Origin: Henriciella aquimarina | GTDB lineage: Bacteria > Pseudomonadota > Alphaproteobacteria > Caulobacterales > Hyphomonadaceae | DNA length: 64,000 nucleotides | Reading direction: 5' to 3' | Assembly: GCF_002088975.1 (NCBI RefSeq) | Contig: NZ_NCST01000116.1 | Coordinates: 1-64,000, forward strand | Shown: in pieces, positions 44,693 to 52,482 of the stretch | Position numbering within the stretch: position 1 is the stretch's first letter | Layout: every line of letters begins with the position of its first letter | The notes under the pieces: generated by a model | The model's database searches: none | The model's input: the letters and a program-made list of their open reading frames with translations, nothing else | What the model was told of the DNA's origin: nothing | Program-made: the position numbers and the translations under genes

Positions 44693-46702
44693 ATGTCTTT
44701 ATTGCCAAGAGCGTTCGGGACGCTTGCCGCATTACTCCTCTTGCCGTCGACGCTGGCGGCCCAGGAGAGTGAAAACCCGCTTGTGCCGGAGGTCCAGACC
44801 GAGGTCGAGGACGTTCAGGCCGACACGGTGTCACCGCCCCCGGAAGAGGTCACGGCCCCTGACGGGACCCATCGCCTCACCCGCACGGACGTGGACACCT
44901 GGCTCGACGGCTACATGCCATACGCGCTCAGGCAGGCCGACATTGCCGGCGCGGTGGTTACCGTGGTCAAGGATGGCGAGATCCTGACCAGCCGCGGCTT
45001 CGGCTATTCCGATCTCGAAAACAAGGCGCCGGTCGATGGCTATGAGACCATGTTCCGGCCCGGTTCGATCTCGAAGCTGTTCACCTGGGTTTCGGTCATG
45101 CAGCTGGTCGAACAGGGCGAGATCGATCTCGATGCAGACATCAACACCTATCTCGATTTCGAGATTCCCGAAGCGTATGGCGAGCCGATCACCATGCGTA
45201 ACCTGATGACCCACACACCGGGCTTCCAGGAAAAGCTGAGAAACCTGATCCTCACCGACGAGGACCTCTATCTCTCGCTTGAGGAGTTCCTGAAATCGAC
45301 ACCCCCGCCGGCACGGATTTTCGCGCCCGGCAAGACGCCGGCCTATTCGAACTATGGCACAGCGGTCGCTGGCTATGTCGTGCAACGCATTTCAGGCCAG
45401 CCTTATGAGGCGTATGTCGAAGAGCACATTTTCGAGCCGCTGGGCATGGAGCGCGCCACCTTCCGTCAGCCGCTTCCGGAAGAGTTCGAGCCGTATGTCT
45501 CGAATGGCTATAACAGCGCATCTGACGGCAAGGCGCAGCCTTATGAGTTGATCCCCATGGGGCCGGCCGGCTCTCTGGCGGCAGACGGCGAATCCATGGG
45601 CCGGTTCATGATCGGCCTGCTGGAGCGTAACCCGGCCCTGATGGCGCCGGAAACCTGGGACCAGATGTACAATACACTCTACCAGCTCACGCCGCCGCTG
45701 AATGCCATGGCGCTCGGCTTCTGGGAGCTCGACAAGGGCAATCTGCGGATCCGTGGCCATGGCGGCGATACAAGCTTCTTCCACTCCGACCTGAACGTCT
45801 TCCTCGACAAGAATGTCGGTATTTACGTTTCCGTGAACAGTACCGGCACCCACGGGGCGGCCGGCACGCTTCGTTTCGCGGTCACGACGGACTTCGCCCA
45901 GCGCTACTTCCCGGAGGCAACCGTACCGGTCGGCGAGCGGCTGGACACGGCCAAGGAGCACGGCGCAATCGTCGCCGGCACCTATGAAAGCTCACGCACC
46001 GTCGCCACGAACTTCGCGGCAATCATGCGCCTGCTTGGCCAGGAAACGATCAGCATGAACGAGGATGGCGATCTCGTCATGCCGCTCTTCGGGCAACAAG
46101 CCGTCTGGCGCGAGGTGGAACCGTTCGTCTGGCGCCATGAGGGCGGCTATGAACGAATGAGTGCGGTGATGACCGAGGACGGCAATCTCGACTATGTCAC
46201 CTTCGAGCCTGTCTCGCCGATCATCCACCTGACGCCGGCCCCCTGGTATCGCAATAATGGACTCGTCATGCCGCTCCTGACGATCTCGCTGCTCGTGCTG
46301 CTGGCAACGCTCATCATGTGGCCGGTTCGCGCGATCGTCCGGTGGCGCTTCAAGCGGACCTTCCCGCTAAGCGGACGCGAAGCGTTGGTCTATCGCCTCA
46401 CGCGGATCGGGATCATTCTGGTCTTCGTCTTCCTGATTGCCTGGTTTCTGGCGTTCCAGACCCTGTTCTCCAATCTTTCGGGCCTGAGCGGCGGATTCAT
46501 TGCGCAACTGCGTCTGACCCAGTTCACCCAGATCTTCCTCTATGCGGCCTTCGCCGTCTCGGTCTGGAATGTCTGGACCGTCTGGACGAGCGGGCAGAGC
46601 TGGTTCGGCAAGGCCTGGAGCATCGTTGTCTCGCTTGCCATCCTGATAGTCCTGTTTGTCGCTGCGACCAACGGGCTGCTCAGCCTGGAGACGCACTTCT
46701 GA
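44693..46702 (+). CDS. Membrane-anchored class-C serine hydrolase
   Basis: The 669-residue protein has a signal peptide (about 1-23), a class C beta-lactamase-like domain (about 65-430) with S125-x-x-K128, Y218-S-N220 and H356-G-G358, a linker beta region, and then four hydrophobic helices from about residue 534 to the end. The catalytic part should face the periplasm with the tail in the inner membrane. A strong ribosome site AAGGAGGGA precedes the ATG at 44693; an ATG at 44654 coupled to the DUF819 stop would add 13 residues and spoil the signal peptide. D-Ala-D-Ala-type or D-amide cleavage is inference. Confidence 0.83.
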   Translation: MSLLPRAFGTLAALLLLPSTLAAQESENPLVPEVQTEVEDVQADTVSPPPEEVTAPDGTHRLTRTDVDTWLDGYMPYALRQADIAGAVVTVVKDGEILTSRGFGYSDLENKAPVDGYETMFRPGSISKLFTWVSVMQLVEQGEIDLDADINTYLDFEIPEAYGEPITMRNLMTHTPGFQEKLRNLILTDEDLYLSLEEFLKSTPPPARIFAPGKTPAYSNYGTAVAGYVVQRISGQPYEAYVEEHIFEPLGMERATFRQPLPEEFEPYVSNGYNSASDGKAQPYELIPMGPAGSLAADGESMGRFMIGLLERNPALMAPETWDQMYNTLYQLTPPLNAMALGFWELDKGNLRIRGHGGDTSFFHSDLNVFLDKNVGIYVSVNSTGTHGAAGTLRFAVTTDFAQRYFPEATVPVGERLDTAKEHGAIVAGTYESSRTVATNFAAIMRLLGQETISMNEDGDLVMPLFGQQAVWREVEPFVWRHEGGYERMSAVMTEDGNLDYVTFEPVSPIIHLTPAPWYRNNGLVMPLLTISLLVLLATLIMWPVRAIVRWRFKRTFPLSGREALVYRLTRIGIILVFVFLIAWFLAFQTLFSNLSGLSGGFIAQLRLTQFTQIFLYAAFAVSVWNVWTVWTSGQSWFGKAWSIVVSLAILIVLFVAATNGLLSLETHF

Positions 46703-46753
46703 CGGCCAGGCCCTTAGTTGATCTGGCTACTCTGTTGGATAGTCCATGTAGCG

Positions 46754-46790
46754 ATCTGGCCGGCGTGAAAAATTTTCACGCCGGCCAGAT
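46754..46790. repeat. 37-base perfect palindrome between converging genes
   Basis: Two 18-base arms (ATCTGGCCGGCGTGAAAA and its exact complement) flank one central A. It lies between the serine hydrolase stop and the Lrp stop. No T-run follows on either strand, so it is not a textbook terminator, but such a stem may stop or protect both converging transcripts. Confidence 0.7.
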
Positions 46791-46838
46791 ACATTACGAA
46801 TAAATATTTCTCTTCCCTGAGCGCTCTCTGCAGACCTG

Positions 46839-47321
46839 CTATCCGGCCTGAACCATCGTGACCGGGAACGCCGTCTCATTCTTGATCTGGCTGAGCGCGA
46901 CCATGCTCTTTACTTCAGCGACCCCTTCGATCTTCGACAAGGTATCGAAGAAGAAGCGCTCATAGTCATAGATGTCCTTTACCGCCACTTTCAGGAAAAA
47001 GTCCGGATCTCCGAGAAGCACGAAACACTCAAGCACATTGGGAAGAGCACGCAGCTTCTTGCTGAAGATGTCCAGGTTGGCGCGGCCATGGGCCGACAGT
47101 TTCACATGGGCGAGCACAATCGTGGACAGGCCGATTTTCTCCGGATCAACAAGCGCAATGCGTTTGCGGATGAAGCCCTGCTCTTCAAGACGCTGGATAC
47201 GCCGCCAGCAGGAGGCCTGGGACAGCTCGACCAGCTCGCCCAGTTCAGCAGCAGAGCGACTGCAATCCTGCTGGAGTTCCTGAAGAAGCCGGCAATCTAT
47301 GCGGTCCAGATTGTGATGCAT
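46839..47321 (-). CDS. Lrp/AsnC-family transcriptional regulator
   Basis: The 160-residue product has the N-terminal HTH (residues 5-55: LDRIDCRLLQELQQDCSRSA, then LGELVELSQASCWRRIQRLEEQG) and a C-terminal RAM/ACT-like domain for amino-acid binding (KVAVKDIYDYERFFFD). Lrp-type proteins sense amino acids and control their use, which fits the location at the end of the island. It is divergent from the small ACT-like gene by about 120 bases. Confidence 0.9.
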   Translation of the reverse strand: MHHNLDRIDCRLLQELQQDCSRSAAELGELVELSQASCWRRIQRLEEQGFIRKRIALVDPEKIGLSTIVLAHVKLSAHGRANLDIFSKKLRALPNVLECFVLLGDPDFFLKVAVKDIYDYERFFFDTLSKIEGVAEVKSMVALSQIKNETAFPVTMVQAG

Positions 47322-47442
47322 TATAATTTTCCTATGTGCGCGTTACTCGAATTATTCTTTCACAATACCCTTGATTTCAACCGCGCTCTGAAAAGCGTTT
47401 GATCCGCCCAGCCGGTAAACTGCTCCAGAAGGAGAGGTGACA

Positions 47443-47751
47443 ATGATTTGCGAGACGCGCCCCCGAACCGACCACGCGACCAGCGCAGAGGCTGACAATC
47501 CCCTGCTGGTCATTGTCAGCGAGCCAGGACCAGTCAGCCTCCTCAGGGCCCTCAACCTGCTTTCGGTTTCCGGCTTCTCGCCACGCTCGCTAGCACTGGA
47601 ACATACCGAATCCGACGATCAGGCCGTGGCCCGGATCTGGCTGGCCGAGGATGTCGACAGGAAGCGTTTGTCATCCGTCGCCGACAAGATCGCCCAACTC
47701 CCCTCTGTCTGGCGGGTCGAAGCCAGCGAAGGCCTTGCTGGCGTAGAATAA
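47443..47751 (+). CDS. Small ACT-like domain protein
   Basis: The 102-residue protein contains one segment (about residues 23-95: LLVIVSEPGPVSLLRALNLL, then VSGFSPRSLALEH and VARIWLAEDVDRKRLSSVAD) that looks like the ACT fold of amino-acid-binding regulatory subunits. There is no catalytic domain. The ATG at 47443 has AAGGAG eight bases before it. Divergence from the Lrp gene suggests it is an Lrp target or modulator. The ACT call is from pattern only. Confidence 0.55.
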   Translation: MICETRPRTDHATSAEADNPLLVIVSEPGPVSLLRALNLLSVSGFSPRSLALEHTESDDQAVARIWLAEDVDRKRLSSVADKIAQLPSVWRVEASEGLAGVE

Positions 47752-47834
47752 GCCCGCGGGATGAAGAGGCCTTCCCCGTTCACCCACAACCGCTCAGCCA
47801 GCCGGGAAATCCCAAACCTGGAACGCCACGTCCG

Positions 47835-47856
47835 GCTTATCGTCGTAGAGATAAGC
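47835..47856. promoter_or_regulatory. Inverted repeat before the VOC gene
   Basis: GCTTATC and GATAAGC are separated by eight bases, 35 bases upstream of the ATG at 47891. It may be an operator or a leader hairpin; nothing more can be said. Confidence 0.3.
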
Positions 47857-47890
47857 GTTCAGCGACAATAAGACCCAAGGGAGAGCGGTG

Positions 47891-48421
47891 ATGTTAAAAG
47901 GCCACCCAATTCGGCAGATTGCTTATGTTGTAGACGATATCGAGGCTGCCGCCCGGCGCCATCACGACCTCTTTGGGAGCGGCCCGTTTTTCGTCGCCGA
48001 GGACATTACCGTCCCGGTCACGCACAGAGGCAAGGAGATCGAATTCAGCCACAAGGCCGCTTTCGGGCAATGTGGGCAGACGCAAATCGAACTGATGAAG
48101 CCGCTAACCTCCGGGCCTTCCATCATCCACGACCTCTACCCCGACGGCAGCGGGAAGGGTGGCATCCACCACATGGCCATCATCGTGGATGATATCGATG
48201 CGACGATATCCAAAGCCGATGCCGAAGGCTTCCCGGCTGTGCTGCGGGCTTACATGGCCGAGATGGACATGAAGACCGCCTTCCTCGATTCCGTCACAAC
48301 CTACGGCCATTTCATCGAACTCTATGAAACGTGCCCCAGCATCCTCGATTTTTACGACATGATCGAAAAGGCAGCGGAAGGTTTCGACGGGACGAGCCTG
48401 TTTCGGGAATTGTCCTTCTAG
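47891..48421 (+). CDS. VOC-family (glyoxalase-like) protein
   Basis: The 176-residue protein has two vicinal-oxygen-chelate halves: IRQIAYVVDDIEAAARRHHD at the start and GIHHMAIIVDDIDATISKAD in the middle, with possible metal ligands H in GIHHM and E in FIELYE. VOC enzymes include dioxygenases, lyases and isomerases; the substrate here is unknown. GGGAG is located before the start. It converges on fecR, with an 18-base gap. Confidence 0.82.
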   Translation: MLKGHPIRQIAYVVDDIEAAARRHHDLFGSGPFFVAEDITVPVTHRGKEIEFSHKAAFGQCGQTQIELMKPLTSGPSIIHDLYPDGSGKGGIHHMAIIVDDIDATISKADAEGFPAVLRAYMAEMDMKTAFLDSVTTYGHFIELYETCPSILDFYDMIEKAAEGFDGTSLFRELSF

Positions 48422-48439
48422 CGATAGTGCCAAAGGTGC

Positions 48440-49507
48440 CTAGCGTTTCCGGCTTATGACGATGGGACCGGCCGCAGGGCGCGAAACCGTGAGCGGGTGG
48501 ATCGCCTCAAGCACATCGAAAACCTGATCCATATTGTCGACCCGGAAAGCGACCGTGGAGCGCATATCGCCCACATCAGACGAAGCGATCTCGATCTGAC
48601 GGTCCGAATACCGGTTCAGGTCGGCAATGATTTCAGCGAGGCTTGCATCCTCATAGGCCAGCCGTCCCTCACGCCAGGCCCCCGGCTCAACCTGCTCGAT
48701 CTGCTTCACTTCAGGCAGGGCCACGCGACGGGCCGCACTCACGCGTTCCCCTTTGGTCAGCACCTGCTTTTCGATGTCCTCGACATCCTGCTGCTCGATC
48801 GCGGCCGGAATATCGGCCGGCTTCATAACCTCGACGACCCCTTCGAGCACAGAGACGTGCACGATGTCGGCGCTGCGCTTCACGTCGAACTTGGTCCCGG
48901 TCACACGCACAAGCGTATCCTGACTCGTCACGAAGAATGGCCTGTCGGCGTCCTTGGCGACCTCGAGAAAGACCTCGCCGTCAAGCAAGTCGATCTTCCG
49001 CGTGCTCGGGGTAAATTCGGTTTCGATCCGGGACTTTGCGCCCAGCGTCACGACCGACCCGTCTTCGAGCCTGACCTCGCGGATCTCTCCCCGGCTGGTC
49101 GCAATCAGCGAACTCGATTTCGCCGCGAGGGCTTGCCCCGACGGGCCCTGGCCGCTCTCCAGCATGGATGGCGCAAAGAGGAGGGCAACCGTAAGCGCCA
49201 TGGCGATACCCGCGCCTGCGATTGCCCCGGCAGGCCGCTGGATGAAACGCGTCAGGGCGGATCCGCGAAAACGCCGGCGCCCAAGCAGGCTATCGAGATC
49301 AACTCCCGCCTCAGGCGCAACGAGGTCGAGATCGCGATAAACCTGCTCAAATTCGCGATAGGCTGCCTTGTGGGCACGGTCATGGTGCAGCCAGGCCTCG
49401 AAATCGGCGCGTACCGACGCATCGACATCGCCGGAATGCAGCCGTGTGAACCAGGCCGCCGCCTCCCTTTCGAGCTCCTCTTCCGTCTTTGATACTCCCA
49501 TCGTCAT
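48440..49507 (-). CDS. FecR-family anti-sigma/sensor protein
   Basis: The 355-residue protein has a short N-terminal DUF4880-like segment (EREAAAWFTRLHSGDVDASV), a single membrane helix (about 95-115), and a periplasmic FecR domain (EIREVRLEDGSVVTLGAKSR, VRVTGTKFDVKR). The C-terminal end resembles an STN-like fold (AFRVDNMDQVFDVLEAI). It controls the sigma factor gene upstream, which it follows by 12 bases. No TonB receptor of the signalling type is adjacent. Confidence 0.88.
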   Translation of the reverse strand: MTMGVSKTEEELEREAAAWFTRLHSGDVDASVRADFEAWLHHDRAHKAAYREFEQVYRDLDLVAPEAGVDLDSLLGRRRFRGSALTRFIQRPAGAIAGAGIAMALTVALLFAPSMLESGQGPSGQALAAKSSSLIATSRGEIREVRLEDGSVVTLGAKSRIETEFTPSTRKIDLLDGEVFLEVAKDADRPFFVTSQDTLVRVTGTKFDVKRSADIVHVSVLEGVVEVMKPADIPAAIEQQDVEDIEKQVLTKGERVSAARRVALPEVKQIEQVEPGAWREGRLAYEDASLAEIIADLNRYSDRQIEIASSDVGDMRSTVAFRVDNMDQVFDVLEAIHPLTVSRPAAGPIVISRKR

Positions 49508-49519
49508 GGTTTCTGCCCG

Positions 49520-50131
49520 TCAGCTCCCACCATCCGGCTCCGGGGTTTCCCTGACCCGCCGCGCACGTTTGAGCGCAATTACAAGACTTGCAATTCCGTT
49601 GTTCATATTGCGGCTGATATCACCTGCCGACCACCCGGTTTCCTTTCTAATCTCGCGGTAGCTTTTGCCCTCCAGGCGGCTCATCGTCAAAATTACCTGC
49701 TGTTTGTGGGGCAGCTCGCGCATTGCAGCCACGAGAATATCAAATCGTTCTCTAGATTCTACGACGCGCTCCGGGGTTAAACCTTCCAATTTGAATTCAG
49801 CATCAAGCGCGATCTGCTCGGCAAGATAGGCATCGGCGACCTTGGAGGTCCGCTTGTAATCGAGAACGAAATTGCGGGCTGCGATGTACAGAAAGCTCCG
49901 CGGCGACTTGACCGCCGACTTGTCTTTCAGGTTCGCATATTTGACGAACGCAGACTGCACGACATCCTCGGCTTCCGGCGGGCCCGCCCCGAAGGACTTG
50001 CGGATATTCGCAACAAGATCCTGAAAATACAGACGGTAGAGACTATCGACGTCCTGGCTTGCCGCACCTGATGGAGGCTGCTGCAGCGCCGCGCGGCACT
50101 GAAGCCCCTTGCCTTTTCCTGCCCTTTTCAA
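49520..50131 (-). CDS. ECF sigma factor, FecI type
   Basis: The roughly 203-residue protein has sigma region 2 (SLYRLYFQDLVANIRKSFG, AEDVVQSAFVKYANL) and region 4 (RELPHKQQVILTMSRLEGKS, then YREIRKETGWSAGDI). It pairs with fecR. I chose a TTG start at 50131 because GGGAGAGGG lies nine bases before it and the codons upstream (ATA, AAA, TTA) look non-coding; an ATG at 50191 would add 20 residues. The start remains uncertain. Confidence 0.8.
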   Translation of the reverse strand: MKRAGKGKGLQCRAALQQPPSGAASQDVDSLYRLYFQDLVANIRKSFGAGPPEAEDVVQSAFVKYANLKDKSAVKSPRSFLYIAARNFVLDYKRTSKVADAYLAEQIALDAEFKLEGLTPERVVESRERFDILVAAMRELPHKQQVILTMSRLEGKSYREIRKETGWSAGDISRNMNNGIASLVIALKRARRVRETPEPDGGS

Positions 50132-50291
50132 AGCGGTGTCCCTCTCCCGTGAACATAATTTTTTTATGGCATCAAGCTGGCATCTAAACATGGGCAATGT
50201 CCAGATGCCTCAGCAAAAGAACGCGCCGGCAGAGATGAGCAAAATGGAAAGGAATTGGGGTCCGGATCGCCGGAAACGTAAATGGTTTCAA

Positions 50292-50366
<75 letters not shown>

Positions 50367-50433
50367 ATCCGTTTTGAAGCGGCCCTAATCGGGCCTTGTG
50401 GCGTTCAAGTCAAGCCTGCAAGCGCTGTGAATG

Positions 50434-50793
50434 TCAGGCCGCGATCACACGGTCGACCTCTTCCACGAGTTCACGCAGGTGGAACGGCTTTGAGAGGATC
50501 TTCGCGCCAGCCGGTGTTGGCGTGCCAGAAGCGAGCGCCACCGCCGCAAATCCGGTGATGAAGACAATTTTCATGGCTGGATCGAGTTCGGCCCCCCGCC
50601 GCGCCAGCTCGATGCCATCAATGCCCGGCATCACAATATCGGTGAGCAGCAAGTCGAAGACTTCGCGCTCCAGCGCCGCGAGCGCTGTTTCCCCATCCTC
50701 GAAATCCTGAACATCATGGCCAGCCCGCTTGAGCGAGGCGGTCAGGAATGTCCGCATCATCTCGTCATCTTCAGCGAGAAGGATCTTGCTCAT
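50434..50793 (-). CDS. cpdR: CpdR-type single-domain response regulator
   Basis: The 119-residue receiver has the acidic pocket D9/D10, phospho-acceptor D52 (LLLTDIVMPG) and K102 (LSKPFH). The sequence ILLAEDDEMMRTFLTASLKR, VFITGFAAVALA and SKPFHLRELVEEVDRVIAA matches CpdR, which when unphosphorylated primes ClpXP to degrade cell-cycle proteins such as PdeA and, through RcdA/PopA, CtrA. It ends in Ala-Ala. The divergent N-formylglutamate amidohydrolase is a conserved neighbour in alphaproteobacteria. Confidence 0.85.
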   Translation of the reverse strand: MSKILLAEDDEMMRTFLTASLKRAGHDVQDFEDGETALAALEREVFDLLLTDIVMPGIDGIELARRGAELDPAMKIVFITGFAAVALASGTPTPAGAKILSKPFHLRELVEEVDRVIAA

Positions 50794-50918
50794 GGCGTGG
50801 GGCCCCCGGGATCACCTGTCCTGTTTAATAGATTCCACAGAGCATGGCCGGGGTAAATTCCACGTGAACATCACGCACATGCTTGACCTTCTGCAGAAAT
50901 ATCCAACCATCTGTCCCC

Positions 50919-51806
50919 ATGAGCCTTGCTGATCGTGAACAGGAAACATCAGACCGCCCGGACGGCCCCGTCCCGGCGTTCGCGTTCGCTCGCCCGGCGG
51001 GCGTTAAAACCCCGGTGCTGTTCACCTCTCCCCACAGCGGCACGCATTATCCCGACACCCTGCTGCAGAACCTTCGTGTGCCACTCATCGACCTGCGGCG
51101 CACCGAGGACGCCCATGTCGACGCCCTGTTCGCCCATGCGCCCAATCTCGGCGCCGCCTTGCTGCGGGCGACACACGCCAGGGCTTTTGTGGATCTCAAC
51201 CGGGATCCGCGTGAACTTGACCCGGACATGTTCACCGGAAAACTGCCGGGAAAAGCGGCCGCGCCCTCTGTCCGCGTCCAGGCAGGTCTTGGCTGCATCC
51301 CGAAGATCGGTGCAAGAGGGGATACCATCTATGCAAAAAAGCTTAGCCCGGAAGACGGAGAGTCCCGTCTTTCTGGTGTGCACGCCCCCTATCATCAGGC
51401 GCTCAGCGGCGAGATTGCTGCACTGCATCAGAAATTTGGATGCGTTTTTCTGATCGACTGCCACTCCATGCCATCGAAACAACCCGGACGGCCAGACCTG
51501 CCGGATATCGTTCTGGGAGACCGTTTTGGCTCAAGCTGCACAAGCCAGCTGACCAATCTGGTCGAGCGCACTTTTCGCCAGGCCGGGCTGACCGTCACCC
51601 GCAATGCTCCTTACGCAGGGGGATATACGACCCGGCGCTACGGTCGTCCGAAACGCCACGTCCACGCCCTTCAGATCGAGATAAACCGCCGTCTTTACAT
51701 GGATGAAGTGACGGTCGAGCCGCTGCCCGACATGGCCGGGCTCAGCGAGACTATCGATCTTGTCATTGCAGAAATCTGCCGTCTGGCTGTCCGGCTCAGT
51801 CCCTGA
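50919..51806 (+). CDS. N-formylglutamate amidohydrolase family protein
   Basis: This 295-residue zinc hydrolase family member has LFTSPHSGTHYPDTLL, DLNRDPRELDPDMF and FLIDCHSMPS, typical metal and substrate motifs of HutG-type N-formylglutamate amidohydrolases (Glu release at the end of histidine breakdown). No hut genes are near, and the cpdR-linked paralogues may have another substrate. The ATG at 50919 is the first one giving a normal start. Confidence 0.85.
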   Translation: MSLADREQETSDRPDGPVPAFAFARPAGVKTPVLFTSPHSGTHYPDTLLQNLRVPLIDLRRTEDAHVDALFAHAPNLGAALLRATHARAFVDLNRDPRELDPDMFTGKLPGKAAAPSVRVQAGLGCIPKIGARGDTIYAKKLSPEDGESRLSGVHAPYHQALSGEIAALHQKFGCVFLIDCHSMPSKQPGRPDLPDIVLGDRFGSSCTSQLTNLVERTFRQAGLTVTRNAPYAGGYTTRRYGRPKRHVHALQIEINRRLYMDEVTVEPLPDMAGLSETIDLVIAEICRLAVRLSP

Positions 51807-51808
51807 AT

Positions 51809-51889
51809 AAAAAAATGGCCGTGCCAAGCCGGCACGGCCAATAAGGTAAAGGGAGGAAACGCCAGAAGGCGTTAGCACCGCAGTGCTGA
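51809..51889 (-). ncRNA. Small RNA of the MmgR/suhB (ar8) type, copy 2
   Basis: On the minus strand the order is promoter, hairpin AGCAC/GTGCT, hairpin AACGCC/GGCGTT with a four-base loop, the linker TTTCCTCCCT (51859-51850), and a strong terminator with a seven-T run. This is the described build of MmgR/suhB RNAs of alphaproteobacteria, and the linker equals that of copy 1 (15141-15150). The predicted length is about 80 nucleotides. The transcript starts near 51889 from its -10 box. Confidence 0.8.
51816..51840 (-). terminator. Intrinsic terminator of sRNA copy 2
   Basis: Ten-base arms TGGCCGTGCC and GGCACGGCCA surround a five-base loop; on the minus strand a run of seven T follows (51815-51809). 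On the plus strand it lies ten bases behind the N-formylglutamate amidohydrolase stop but lacks a T-run. Confidence 0.85.
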
Positions 51890-51894
51890 TACCT

Positions 51895-51922
51895 ATATTA
51901 TTGTGCGCCGCACAAATTGCAA
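51895..51922 (-). promoter_or_regulatory. Promoter of sRNA copy 2, with an operator-like dyad in the spacer
   Basis: On the minus strand -35 TTGCAA (51922-51917) and -10 TAATAT (51900-51895) are 16 bases apart. The spacer is almost filled by the palindrome TTGTGC-GCC-GCACAA (51901-51915), a likely regulator site. Confidence 0.6.
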
Positions 51923-52056
51923 GTGCGAATTCAGCCATCCCTGCATTTCTGCATGTGACACCCTGGCACAACCATTCGGCACATCCCTTGCTCACCCCTC
52001 TCCACAGACGTTCAAACCGGGACACTCCCGGGAACAGACCAACTGGGGAGCCGCAC

Positions 52057-52449
52057 ATGACGGACACAACGGATCTGCACGTAGGCAAGAGGCTTCGCCG
52101 CCGCCGCAGACTGCTGGGACTGACGCAGCAGGAACTTGCAAGCCAGGTTGGCGTGCGGTTTCAGCAGATACAGAAATATGAGTGCGGCGCCAACCGCATG
52201 ACCTCATCGAGACTGTATGACCTTTCACGCGCACTGAATGTATCGGTTCAGTATTTCTTCGATGGCATGGAAGGCGACGACCTTCTCGCGGCCAATGACG
52301 CCGAACGCCTCGATGGCGACATTCTCAGCCAGAAAGAAACGCTTGAACTGGTTCGCGCCTATTATCGCCTGGGTGAACGCCCCCGCCGGCGCCTGCTCGA
52401 ACTGGCCAAGGCACTGGAAAGCGACCAGAACGGGACCGGCGCTGCTTGA
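52057..52449 (+). CDS. XRE-family transcriptional regulator
   Basis: The 130-residue protein has an N-terminal helix-turn-helix (residues 8-65: VGKRLRRRRRLLGLTQQELA, then VRFQQIQKYECGANRMTSSR), typical of an abundant alphaproteobacterial XRE group, and a short helical tail (LELVRAYYRLGERPRRRLLE) that may dimerise. The ATG at 52057 is chosen for the family start. Target genes are unknown. It is 33 bases before hisN. Confidence 0.85.
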   Translation: MTDTTDLHVGKRLRRRRRLLGLTQQELASQVGVRFQQIQKYECGANRMTSSRLYDLSRALNVSVQYFFDGMEGDDLLAANDAERLDGDILSQKETLELVRAYYRLGERPRRRLLELAKALESDQNGTGAA

Positions 52450-52482
52450 CGCGCCGGGCCGGCTGGCCCAAAGCGCATCTCC

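Noticed and set aside
33618..46702. The island as a beta-lactam resistance locus because of two class-C-like proteins
   Set aside because: Both have long C-terminal extensions or membrane tails and sit with D-amino-acid enzymes and carriers, and no AmpR/AmpD genes are present. Peptide or ester hydrolysis is more likely.
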